Shown here in pieces: positions 1 to 7,517 of a stretch of 64,000 nt of DNA. The notes under the pieces are model-generated. The model was not told the DNA's origin. It saw only the letters and a program-made list of their open reading frames with translations, and made no database searches. Every line of letters starts with the position of its first letter. The first letter of the stretch is position 1. The stretch lies in assembly GCF_030503895.2 (NCBI RefSeq), contig NZ_CP129970.2, positions 808,001 to 872,000 on the forward strand, read 5' to 3'. Source of the stretch: Marivirga arenosa (GTDB lineage Bacteria; Bacteroidota; Bacteroidia; Cytophagales; Cyclobacteriaceae). The position numbers and the translations under genes were made by a program.

Positions 1-948
1 TTCGAAATTAAAATTATACGAATCATTTAGACCATACTTATAGAACTTGACAGAACCCCACGATTGATGGGTAGTAAAAAGGATTCCCCCCTCCAATGCA
101 TTGAAACTATTGATGTCCTGAAAATTTACTGAATTGACATTCTTTAAGACTCTGTCAAATTGATAATTGGCAAATAAGCCGAGATGAGATTTTTCTCCAA
201 CCTGACCCCTACTAGAATAGCCTACATTAGCCATGGAAATACTTGCGGTATGTTGCCAATATTCAGGAAAACGATCTGCAAGCTCCAGCACTACAGTGCC
301 AGAAGTAGCTTGCCCATATTCTATTGGTGGATTTCCTGGAAAGACAGTAGCACTCTTGAGAAAGTCTGTATTGAAAATACTTAATGTACCTGTATTCGTT
401 AACTGAGCATATTTCACAGGATTTTTCACCGGCACTCCATTTAGGAAATATCCGGTCTGCTGAGGAGAAGCCCCTCTAAAAGCAACTGCTGCATTCTCAT
501 CTTTGGTAGTGGAAGACATCTGTGTAGTTATGGCCACTAAGGCATCAGCTTTCGAATTAGGATTTTTATAAATATCCAAAGGCTTTATTTTTTCAAAAGC
601 AAAATTTTCGGCTCCTAAAACACTGGCCTTTGCTTCCACTATTTCCAATTGCTGCGAAAAAGATTGCATTTCTATGAGCATATTATCTTTTGATGAATCA
701 ATTTTAAATGAATATTCTTTGAATCCAATAAAGCTGCAGATTATAGTATCACCCCGTTTCAAGCCTGAAATCCTAAAAAAACCATCAGCATCCGTAACAT
801 CGTTGATTTTGTAATTACTTTTCTTCCAAAGATGAGCCCCGGGAAGTACTCCTTCAATAGAAACTACCTTCCCAGATATTGTGATTTGTGCATATATACT
901 GCTCATAAGAAAGAAAAAACAAAGGACACATAGAAAATTCTTCATCAT
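1..948 (-). CDS. TonB-dependent receptor with carboxypeptidase-like N-terminal domain, partial
   Basis: The reading frame is open from an ATG at 948 (a second ATG follows at 945) to the window edge, giving 316 residues without a stop, so the C-terminal barrel is off the window. It starts with a signal peptide (about 20 residues ending YAQ), then a carboxypeptidase D-type regulatory domain (ISGKVVSIEG... DADGFFRISGL). A plug-like region with VAFRGASPQQTGYFLNGVPV follows, typical of TonB-dependent outer-membrane receptors. The substrate cannot be told. It lies 52 bp downstream of the TPR protein gene on the same strand and is probably co-transcribed with it. Family assignment is firm; full length and specificity are unknown. 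Confidence 0.85.
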   Translation of the reverse strand, partial: MMKNFLCVLCFFFLMSSIYAQITISGKVVSIEGVLPGAHLWKKSNYKINDVTDADGFFRISGLKRGDTIICSFIGFKEYSFKIDSSKDNMLIEMQSFSQQLEIVEAKASVLGAENFAFEKIKPLDIYKNPNSKADALVAITTQMSSTTKDENAAVAFRGASPQQTGYFLNGVPVKNPVKYAQLTNTGTLSIFNTDFLKSATVFPGNPPIEYGQATSGTVVLELADRFPEYWQHTASISMANVGYSSRGQVGEKSHLGLFANYQFDRVLKNVNSVNFQDINSFNALEGGILFTTHQSWGSVKFYKYGLNDSYNFNFE

Positions 949-1000
949 TAAAAATTATTTATTTGACCACTTGATGTATTCTGTTGGGGATTCCTCGTCT

Positions 1001-1714
1001 TTATTTGCTTCTCCTAGCATCAGGCAACAGCTTACTGGAGACCCACCTAAAATTAGGCTCAACTGCCAATGCCTTTTCATATACATTTATTGCTTCTTGA
1101 TTTTGACCAACTGCTTGATGAGCCTTTCCTAGATTAGCAAGTGTATTGAGATAAAGCCATCCATTGTACCCCTGTATTTCATATAAATCCACAGATTTCT
1201 GAAAAGCTTCTACTGCTGCCTGCTTGTTTCCACCAAAGGATTCTGGTGTGTAAAATAAAGAGATGCCCAACACCATATTCACTATGGAGGATTCAGTATT
1301 CGTTTTCAAAGCCTTTTCAATTGCATTGGAGCTTTTAGGACCATAATACATACCTTTCCATGGATAGTATGCCATTATAAATCCATAAATAGATGAACGC
1401 ATGGCTATGGCTTCTGCAGTATGAAGTCCTTTTTCCTCCATTGTCTCAAGGTAATCTAAGGCCTGTTCTACATACTCATCAAACTTATCTTCATTCGAAT
1501 GAATCATTGTATTATTCAAAAGCCCGTAATAAGCAACTGCTTTGTCTATAGACCAGAAATCACTACTGTATTGATTAAGTGCAGACTCCCATAAACTTTC
1601 ACTGCTAAGCAGATAGGCTTGATACATTAAACTATCTTTCTGTTGTGCATTGCTGAATTGCATATTAAAAAACACTACAAAAATGACTACTAAACTTATT
1701 CTTAAATTATTCAT
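1001..1714 (-). CDS. Periplasmic TPR-repeat protein
   Basis: A 237-residue protein with an N-terminal signal peptide ending SNAQ. Helical repeats follow; the last (residues about 190-230, GKAHQAVGQNQEAINVYEKALAVEPNF) is a clear TPR. Export and TPR repeats suggest a periplasmic scaffold. It is the first gene of a likely two-gene unit with the TonB receptor downstream, so it may assist that receptor, which is inference from position only. The AT-rich segment directly before its ATG is repeated almost exactly at 2107-2130. Confidence 0.75.
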   Translation of the reverse strand: MNNLRISLVVIFVVFFNMQFSNAQQKDSLMYQAYLLSSESLWESALNQYSSDFWSIDKAVAYYGLLNNTMIHSNEDKFDEYVEQALDYLETMEEKGLHTAEAIAMRSSIYGFIMAYYPWKGMYYGPKSSNAIEKALKTNTESSIVNMVLGISLFYTPESFGGNKQAAVEAFQKSVDLYEIQGYNGWLYLNTLANLGKAHQAVGQNQEAINVYEKALAVEPNFRWVSSKLLPDARRSK

Positions 1715-1738
1715 TATAAATTACTTTATTTTATAAAC
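1715..1738 (-). repeat. AT-rich promoter-proximal repeat, copy 1
   Basis: Matches 2107-2130 at 23 of 24 positions, including the shared core TTACTTTATTTTATAAAC. It ends one base before the ATG of the TPR gene. The part at 1724-1738 matches 13 of 15 bases of the palindrome GTTTATATTATAAAC at 3581-3595, so it could be an operator for the winged-helix regulator at 2150-2440. Confidence 0.5.
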
Positions 1739-2106
1739 TATATTGACAAAAAAAATTCCAGATTATTAGATTATGAATAGTTGAAGCTTGAATAGCTAAA
1801 CGCTAGCAATCATTCTTATTCATAAATCTACTTATTACTTTTGTTTCAATTTTTGATATTCATGATCATATAGACATGAATGAATTATTTACATAAACTC
1901 CTAAAAATTTAAAAGCACTGCTTATGGCCATCCAAGGCTTACTCATGTAGGTCACAACAGAAAAATATATTGATCTTATATGCTAGAAAAGTTTCAAAGG
2001 AACAATTTAACCACAAAGTAGATACTCAAGTGTCCTTTAAATTTCACTCTATCCTTTCCTAACTCCCGTGACTTCCCATCTTAGCTTTTGACCTCATAAT
2101 TAATTC

Positions 2107-2130
2107 TATAATTTACTTTATTTTATAAAC
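2107..2130 (-). repeat. AT-rich promoter-proximal repeat, copy 2
   Basis: Second copy of the 24-bp segment at 1715-1738 (23/24 identical). It lies 20-43 bp past the stop of the winged-helix regulator gene. It shares TATAAACCTAAT with the palindrome region at 3589-3600. Possibly the remnant of a duplicated promoter or an extra regulator site. Confidence 0.45.
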
Positions 2131-2149
2131 CTAATAGATCTAAAAAACA

Positions 2150-2440
2150 TTAATCTGTTGGTTTGATGTATGACCTTAATGCATTTAAATAAGATTCAAA
2201 AGCATCAACACCCTTTTCTGTTATGCTACAACTCGTGTGAGGATAGTTATCTTTAAAGGATTTCTCAACCTTTATATAATTAGCATCTTTTAACTTATTC
2301 ACCTGAACACTTAAATTACCTGCCGTAGCACCAGTCTTTTCTTTAATGTAATTAAAATCCGCTTCCTCTAAATTCATCAATAAGCTCATTATAGCTAAGC
2401 GTAATTGAGAATGTAATAATGGATCTAATGGCTCAAACAT
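2150..2440 (-). CDS. Winged-helix transcriptional regulator (MarR/PadR-like, HTH_34 type)
   Basis: A 96-residue single-domain protein. Residues about 10-50 (LRLAIMSLL... IKEKTGATAGNLSVQVNKL) form the helix-turn-helix. The wing follows (YIKVEKSFKD... TSCSITEKGVDAFESYLNAL). This matches small winged-helix regulators common in Bacteroidota. It is the last gene of an envelope operon starting at 3545. A perfect 15-bp palindrome in that operon's promoter suggests autoregulation. Ligand unknown; no effector domain is present. Confidence 0.8.
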   Translation of the reverse strand: MFEPLDPLLHSQLRLAIMSLLMNLEEADFNYIKEKTGATAGNLSVQVNKLKDANYIKVEKSFKDNYPHTSCSITEKGVDAFESYLNALRSYIKPTD

Positions 2441-2444
2441 GGTA

Positions 2445-3010
2445 TTAGTTTTTAGGTAATAAATGACCTGGAATGATAAAGCTTACCATTACCGATAAGG
2501 CTAATAAAAACAATTGAATTTCAAATCCTAAATAGAATGCTACTAAACCTATAAACATACTTACATATCCCCCTATGGATAAGGCTTTAAATTTTATTAT
2601 GCCACCTGTACTAGCAGTACCTATACCATATAAAACCATCAATACAGGATAAATACCATCCCAACCTAATACTGGTGAGGCAAATAAAAATATAATTAAG
2701 GCTACCACAAAAACTTTCCATAAAGAACTTAGTGCTCTATCGGTAAAACTAAAGGCTGTTGCCTTTTTCTTTTTCTTCCAAAATAAATACCATTAACAAC
2801 TCCAGCTATTGGCATTGTAAGCCATACTAGCCAAGCCATTTCAACATTTAATTGGTACTGAAGAATATATTGGGTGATAGCTGATAAAGCTACGGCATAA
2901 CCCCACATTAGATAAATTATCTTATCTTCACTTATATTATACCTTGTAGTATTCACCATCTGTGAGATGATGTTCAAACTTTCTTCTACTTTTAAATTAT
3001 CTTGTTCCAT
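2445..3010 (-). pseudogene. Frameshifted membrane protein gene of the envelope operon
   Basis: Two adjacent frames look like one gene of about 187 codons. The first part, from ATG 3010 (MEQDNLKVEESLNIISQMVN), has two membrane segments and ends in a basic stretch (YFGRKRKR). The second part resumes in the -1 frame with KKATAFSFTDRALSSLWKVF and continues into two or three more membrane segments ending IPGHLLPKN. The shift falls in the run of two A5 tracts at 2764-2774. Without it the first part stops at 2729 and the second has only a GTG start at 2708. ATG 3010 is preferred to 3034 because it lies after the preceding stop. Mutation, sequence error or slippage are all possible. Function unknown. 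Confidence 0.65.
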
Positions 3011-3020
3011 CTTTTTATTG

Positions 3021-3545
3021 TTATAATATTCCAAAATTTAAACTAAGCTTGATTCCTACATTACTCAAATCATTTGGATTTAAAACAGCGTCTGCATTAA
3101 GATATGCTATTCTGTAATAAGCCCCAACCGATATATGCATGTAAGGAAGCACTGAGTACCAGAGCTTTAAATTAGGCTCTATAAAGAAGAAATCATCTTC
3201 CTGATTATCTATAGAATAGCCTCCTGATCCGGTTAAAATATCAGCACCTAATTTAAATGAGTTTTGAATCTCCTTATAATAACCGAACATAAAACCACCA
3301 TATCCCATTGAATTAAGATCACCTGAATTCGTTCCCAAAGTATTGACTGATCCATAACCAGCACCACCTAAATAAAAATTTGAATTGATTACCCAGGCTC
3401 CACCGCCTCCCATCAATAACAAATTACCGTTCGGTGTAAATTCTGATGCAACATGAATCCCACCAAACCCTCCTTGCGCCCTAACTTTTTCAGCTCCTAA
3501 AGCTAGGAAAACAATAACTAATACTAAACTTAAAATATTTTTCAT
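3021..3545 (-). CDS. Exported glycine-rich outer-membrane beta-barrel-like protein
   Basis: 174 residues with a signal peptide (cleavage near VRAQ, residue 24). Short alternating strands rich in Gly and aromatic residues follow (GGFGGIHVASEF, LGADILTGSGGY, HISVGAYYRIAYL), ending LSLNFGIL. This pattern suggests a small outer-membrane barrel, but no named family is recognised. First gene of the operon that continues through the frameshifted membrane gene to the winged-helix regulator; spacing to the next ATG is 10 bp. Confidence 0.6.
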   Translation of the reverse strand: MKNILSLVLVIVFLALGAEKVRAQGGFGGIHVASEFTPNGNLLLMGGGGAWVINSNFYLGGAGYGSVNTLGTNSGDLNSMGYGGFMFGYYKEIQNSFKLGADILTGSGGYSIDNQEDDFFFIEPNLKLWYSVLPYMHISVGAYYRIAYLNADAVLNPNDLSNVGIKLSLNFGIL

Positions 3546-3567
3546 GGCTATAAAAATTAGTACATAA

Positions 3568-3595
3568 CAAATATAATATAGTTTATATTATAAAC
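3568..3595 (-). promoter_or_regulatory. Predicted promoter with embedded palindromic operator
   Basis: On the minus strand TATATTTG (3568-3575) fits the Bacteroidota -7 consensus TAnnTTTG. Directly upstream lies the perfect inverted repeat GTTTATA-T-TATAAAC (3581-3595), in the -33/-7 spacer, where a bound repressor would block polymerase. The operon encodes its own winged-helix protein. No TTG was seen at -33. Confidence 0.5.
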
Positions 3596-3754
3596 CTAAT
3601 TATTAAATAAATAATTTATAGAAAAATATGATTAGATACTATGCACCTTTAATACTACTGCTATAAGCATTAGAAACAGGATATAAAAAAAGAAATGGGT
3701 TATTTAATTTTTAGGATATATATGGTATTGAAAATTTCTCAGCCCAGAAGATTC

Positions 3755-4243
3755 TCAAACGATTTTTTTGAGGAGATTCCATAGCATTAGCTTTTTATTT
3801 TGATCTGTATTCAGATCCGATAAGCTATGAGCATAAATAGCATTCCCTTTATTAATTTTGAGAATACTGTATTCTTCAGATTGAAGATATTGGTTATGAA
3901 AAGACAAGAATAATTTTAAATGCTGAATCGATTGTAAACTATCAGGATGATCATTTATAACTTCATATTGATCTTTCTCTATCCCTATAGCTTTTAATAG
4001 CTTATGAAGAGTTTCCTTTTCAGCTTCTTCTACTTGATTAGGTAATAATATGAGTACTTCTTTTTCTACTTTTTTAGATTGTGGGATACTCGATTCAACA
4101 ACTTCTCTTTTTTCAGCTACTTCATTAAGAATACTATCATTCTCGGTAGAATCTTTATATTCAACACTAGTATTCTCTTCACTGAAAACAAAAAGTTTAT
4201 CTCCTTCAAATATTTTAGCTAAGAAGTTTTTCTCAATATTCAT
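3755..4243 (-). CDS. Hypothetical protein, possibly DNA polymerase III psi-like
   Basis: 162 residues. A charged, low-complexity segment (about 20-60) separates a short N-terminus from a compact alpha/beta region (EVLILLPNQVEEAEKETLHKL... LKLFLSFHNQYL) and a C-terminus ending LMLWNLLKKIV. The pattern reminds me of Bacteroidota proteins proposed to be HolD/psi-like, but I see no decisive motif. Its ATG overlaps the stop of the upstream thioesterase by one base (TAATG), so the two are translationally coupled. Confidence 0.5.
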   Translation of the reverse strand: MNIEKNFLAKIFEGDKLFVFSEENTSVEYKDSTENDSILNEVAEKREVVESSIPQSKKVEKEVLILLPNQVEEAEKETLHKLLKAIGIEKDQYEVINDHPDSLQSIQHLKLFLSFHNQYLQSEEYSILKINKGNAIYAHSLSDLNTDQNKKLMLWNLLKKIV

Positions 4244-4767
4244 TACTGATCTAATTTAAAAATAGATTTTAATTCAGTAGCTTCTTCTGGCTTCATTCTT
4301 TTTGCTAAAACAAGTCTTAATTGTCTTCTCCTTAATGCCCCTTCAAATAACTCCTTCTCTTCTTCGGTTTCAGGAACCAATTCAGGTACATCTATTGGTC
4401 TTCCCGATTGGTCGACTGCAACAAATGTAAAGAAGGCTGAGTTTGAGGCATATTTACGCCCTGATGGTATATTTTCTCCCTTGACAACAATATGGACTTC
4501 TACTGAAGAACTAAAAGCTCTGGTTACCTTAGCTTCAAGTGTTACTACATCTCCTAAAGCGATAGGATGTTGAAAGGATATATTATCCACCGAAGCGGTA
4601 ACCACTATCCTATTACAATGCTTTTGTGCAGCTATGGCTGAAACAATATCCATCCAATGCATCAGCCGTCCTCCCATTAAATTATTAAGAGGATTGGTAT
4701 CATTAGGTAATACCAGCTCAGTCATGATAGTATAAGTATCTTTTGGATTTTTTGCTTGTTTTGCCAT
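4243..4767 (-). CDS. Acyl-CoA thioesterase, hotdog fold (YciA/BACH type)
   Basis: 174 residues that should hydrolyse acyl-CoA to free acid and CoA in the cytoplasm. Hotdog features are MGGRLMHWMDIVSAIAA (residues about 31-47, with the conserved Asp in the central helix) and ASVDNISFQHPIALGDVV. A basic C-terminal tail follows. A second family member lies at 22266-22817. A TATCTTTG -7 motif on the minus strand at 4787-4794 gives a short leader. Chain-length preference cannot be read from sequence. Confidence 0.85.
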   Translation of the reverse strand: MAKQAKNPKDTYTIMTELVLPNDTNPLNNLMGGRLMHWMDIVSAIAAQKHCNRIVVTASVDNISFQHPIALGDVVTLEAKVTRAFSSSVEVHIVVKGENIPSGRKYASNSAFFTFVAVDQSGRPIDVPELVPETEEEKELFEGALRRRQLRLVLAKRMKPEEATELKSIFKLDQ

Positions 4768-4855
4768 TGTTGAATTTGATTTAGCGCAAAGATAAAAACA
4801 TCAAATGCAAAATCTGATGTGTTAAGTAATAATTAATGTTAAAAATGTATTGAGT

Positions 4856-5236
4856 TTAGTCCTCAGGGTATGGAACGTAAACGAAACTAGTCATATTCGT
4901 ATCGATCACAAATAAACAGCAGAACTCATCTGGGTTTTTATAAGCCTGTTTAAATTCCTCAACTTTGTCTTCATCCACGATCTTTCTTTGCACAAATTCA
5001 TCGAGATACGTGATAAAATAATTCCAAGTTAAGTTTAATTCTCCAGCACCAATTAAAACCTGACCTATTGGCTGTTCAGTTTTACAAATAGGGAAAATAG
5101 GATATTCCGAAAAACCTTGTTTTCTAACCACATAAGAAGCTTCTTTCAATGTTTCTGAAATTGCTACGAAGTCTTCTGTAATAGTTCCTAAATATTTACC
5201 GCTTAATTCTGGATTATTGTCCATAATACTATTCAA
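4856..5236 (-). CDS. Conserved hypothetical protein downstream of radC
   Basis: 126 residues, cytoplasmic, with no signal peptide or membrane segment. An alpha/beta appearance is seen (YPIFPICKTEQPIGQVLIGAG, NYFITYLDEFVQRKIVDEDKVEEFKQAY, CCLFVIDTNMTSFVYVPYPED). I do not recognise a functional family. It starts 2 bp after the radC stop, so it is probably co-transcribed; Met5 (5224) is an alternative start. Confidence 0.6.
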   Translation of the reverse strand: MNSIMDNNPELSGKYLGTITEDFVAISETLKEASYVVRKQGFSEYPIFPICKTEQPIGQVLIGAGELNLTWNYFITYLDEFVQRKIVDEDKVEEFKQAYKNPDEFCCLFVIDTNMTSFVYVPYPED

Positions 5237-5238
5237 TT

Positions 5239-5943
5239 TTAAAGCATCGCTTCATCAGCGAAGCTATAATAAGATTGTTCTGTAAAAATAATGTGATCTA
5301 GAACCGGTATATCTAATATGACACCGCTTTCTTTCATCTTTTTTGTCAAACGAATATCCTGCTCACTAGGATTCAAATTTCCTGAAGGATGATTATGAGC
5401 CAGGATCATTCCTGAAGCTAGATTTTCAATCCCTTCTTTGAATATGATTTTCACATCAGCTACAGTACCTGAAACCCCACCCATGCTAATTCTCTTGAGC
5501 TTAATAACTCTATTCGCTCGATTTAAAAAAATTACCCAAAACTCTTCATGGGGTAAATCAATCAATACTGATTTTAATAAATTATAAGCATCCGTTGAGG
5601 AAGTTATTTTTGGTTTCTCAATAACCTCAGCTTCTTTCCTTCTTCGCCCTAATTCTAGAGCTGAAATAATGGTAATAGCCTTAGCCTCCCCTATTCCTTT
5701 GAATTTGGTTAATTCTTTTACTGAAAATTTGGCTAATTGATTCAAATCATTTTGAACTTCAGTCAAAATGTTTTTACCCACATCAATTGCAGATAGTGAC
5801 TGAGTACCTGAACCAATTAAAATGGCTATTAATTCCGCATCAGATAAAACCATTCTTCCATGGTTCAATAATTTTTCTCTTGGCCTATCTGCTTCAGCCC
5901 AACTTTTGATGCTACTAACTTCAGAATATGTATTGACTTTCAT
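5239..5943 (-). CDS. radC: RadC family JAB-domain protein
   Basis: 234 residues, normal length. The N-terminal helix-hairpin-helix region holds LTKFKGIGEAKAITI (about 80-95). The C-terminal JAB metalloprotease-like domain carries the zinc motif HNHPSGNLNPSEQD (HxH-x10-D), with an upstream conserved Glu (FKEGIENLASGMILAHNHP). The family is named for DNA repair, but its biochemical role is unsettled. It leads a probable two-gene unit with the hypothetical gene ending at 4856. Confidence 0.92.
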   Translation of the reverse strand: MKVNTYSEVSSIKSWAEADRPREKLLNHGRMVLSDAELIAILIGSGTQSLSAIDVGKNILTEVQNDLNQLAKFSVKELTKFKGIGEAKAITIISALELGRRRKEAEVIEKPKITSSTDAYNLLKSVLIDLPHEEFWVIFLNRANRVIKLKRISMGGVSGTVADVKIIFKEGIENLASGMILAHNHPSGNLNPSEQDIRLTKKMKESGVILDIPVLDHIIFTEQSYYSFADEAML

Positions 5944-6002
5944 GTGATATGATTAAGGTTGAAATTAAAATCAAACCATAATATATCAAATAAGCACAAA
6001 CT

Positions 6003-6030
6003 AAAAAAGCCTCAGCTTTTGGGCTGAGGC
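6003..6030 (-). terminator. Rho-independent terminator of rpsT
   Basis: Stem GCCTCAGC/GCTGAGGC (6009-6016 with 6023-6030), 6-nt loop, then a six-U run on the minus strand. It lies 23 bp past the rpsT stop. Confidence 0.9.
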
Positions 6031-6052
6031 TTAAGGCAAAATTTTCAAATTC

Positions 6053-6307
6053 TTAAGCTAATTTAGCTACGTGCTTTGCTAATTTAGATTTGTTATTATC
6101 CGCTTTCTTTTTGTGGATAATATTCTTTTTCGCTAATCTGTCCAACATTGAAGTCACAGTTTTTAATAACTCTTCAGCCTGAGCCTTATCTTCAGTAGCT
6201 CTTAATCTACGGATATAAGTTCTGGTCGTTTTAGCCTGATATCTGTTTCTCAAACGTCTTGCTGCACTTGAGCGAATTCTTTTTAATGCTGACTTATGAT
6301 TTGCCAT
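6053..6307 (-). CDS. rpsT: 30S ribosomal protein S20
   Basis: 84 residues, very basic, with the S20 signature start MANHKSALKRIRSSAARRLRN. Helical throughout, ending KSKLAKHVAKLA. It binds 16S rRNA during assembly of the small subunit. Monocistronic: own promoter at 6353-6383 and terminator at 6003-6030. Confidence 0.97.
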   Translation of the reverse strand: MANHKSALKRIRSSAARRLRNRYQAKTTRTYIRRLRATEDKAQAEELLKTVTSMLDRLAKKNIIHKKKADNNKSKLAKHVAKLA

Positions 6308-6352
6308 ATTGATTTATATAAATTGAATTTCTAGCTTTTCTTTTTAGGACTG

Positions 6353-6383
6353 CAAATTTAAGTGAATTTGTTTTACTAAACAA
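6353..6383 (-). promoter_or_regulatory. Predicted rpsT promoter
   Basis: On the minus strand TTG (6383-6381), 20-bp spacer, TAAATTTG (6360-6353), matching the Bacteroidota form TTG-N19/21-TAnnTTTG. The 45-bp leader to the ATG is typical for a ribosomal-protein gene. Confidence 0.65.
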
Positions 6384-6507
6384 AATCATTTCAGTATTAT
6401 CAATATTAATTTTCATAAATCATGAAATAATTGACTTCTAAGTATGATATTAAGGTATTAATCTAAACCTTAATCTATTAAAAAACTCAACCAAAGCCCA
6501 AATTCAC

Positions 6508-7479
6508 ATGATTAAACTCCTCAAAATCAGTTTAATTAGTTTATCATTCATCCTACTTACTTCATCTAAATTAAATTGGGGATTCTATGCTCATCAAAAA
6601 ATTAATCGATTAGCAATATTTACCCTACCCACTGAAATGATTACTTTCTATAAGCATCATATTCAGTACATTACCGAAAATGCAGTGAATCCTGATAAAA
6701 GAAGATATGCAGTGGATTATGAAGCACCCAGACATTACATAGATTTAGATGTATATGGCGATAGCGCAGTTTATAAAATGCCAAGATATTGGAAGGATGC
6801 TGTTGAAAAATACTCAGAAGATACGTTACAAGCTTATGGAATAGTTCCGTGGCATGTAAATTTAGTTACATACCAACTTACAGAAGCATTTAAGGAAAAT
6901 AATGCTGAGGATATTATCAGATATTCTACGGACTTAGGTCACTACATTGCGGATGCTAATGTTCCTTTACATACAACCAAGAATTATAACGGTCAGCTAA
7001 GTGGACAATATGGTATTCATGGTTTTTGGGAATCGAGATTACCCGAATTATTTTCTGATCAATTTGATTTTTTCATAGGAAAAGCTGAATACATTGAAAA
7101 TACCCAGTTAGCCATTTGGGATGCAATTACTGTCGCTCACATTGCATTAGACTCAGTATTTAGATTTGAAAAAGATCTAAGCAACAAATTTGATAATGAC
7201 GCTAAATACAGTTACGAAATGAGAGGAAACTCAAACGTTAAGGTTTATTCAAGAGATTTCTCAACTGCTTATCATAAAATGTTAGGCAAGCAAGTTGAAC
7301 ACAGAATGCGAAATGCTATTAAAATGATTGGCGATTATTGGTTTACAGCCTGGGTAAATGCAGGCCAACCTGATTTGGATAAATTAATTGATGAAAAGTA
7401 TGAATTCGAAATCATAAATTTCATGCCTCAAAAAGATTTCAATAAGCTGAGAGAACACGAAAGTGGTATTGAAAATTAA
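6508..7479 (+). CDS. Secreted zinc-dependent phospholipase C / S1-P1 nuclease-like protein
   Basis: 323 residues with an N-terminal hydrophobic signal. The mature protein begins near LNWGFYAHQKINRLA, where Trp-Gly and His supply the first zinc ligands of this superfamily. Further candidate ligands are PRHYIDLD (about 75) and DLGHYIADANVPLHTTKNYNGQ (about 150-172), then HGFWESRLPELF. This order matches the zinc-dependent phospholipase C/P1 nuclease fold; phosphodiester hydrolysis outside the cytoplasm is expected, but lipid versus nucleic-acid substrate is not decidable. Converges with the HtrA gene. Confidence 0.75.
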   Translation: MIKLLKISLISLSFILLTSSKLNWGFYAHQKINRLAIFTLPTEMITFYKHHIQYITENAVNPDKRRYAVDYEAPRHYIDLDVYGDSAVYKMPRYWKDAVEKYSEDTLQAYGIVPWHVNLVTYQLTEAFKENNAEDIIRYSTDLGHYIADANVPLHTTKNYNGQLSGQYGIHGFWESRLPELFSDQFDFFIGKAEYIENTQLAIWDAITVAHIALDSVFRFEKDLSNKFDNDAKYSYEMRGNSNVKVYSRDFSTAYHKMLGKQVEHRMRNAIKMIGDYWFTAWVNAGQPDLDKLIDEKYEFEIINFMPQKDFNKLREHESGIEN

Positions 7480-7510
7480 TAGGCTCTTATCATTAAAAAA
7501 GAGCCTATTT
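7480..7510. terminator. Bidirectional terminator
   Basis: Stem TAGGCTCTT/AAGAGCCTA (7480-7488 with 7499-7507) between two convergent genes ending at 7479 and 7518. An A-rich 5' side and T-rich 3' side allow use from either strand. Confidence 0.8.
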
Positions 7511-7517
7511 ACCATTT

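Larger units (their letters stand above)
1715..2149. other. Intergenic region without a recognisable gene
   Basis: 435 bp with no convincing coding frame on either strand. It holds two near-identical 24-bp AT-rich segments (1715-1738, 2107-2130). After the second, a minus-strand ATG at 2097 opens only a 12-codon frame (MRSKAKMGSHGS). I see no RNA gene or strong terminator. Confidence 0.6.

Noticed and set aside
881-1132. 83-residue plus-strand frame
   Set aside because: It runs antisense to the TonB receptor start and the TPR gene end; no promoter and odd composition.
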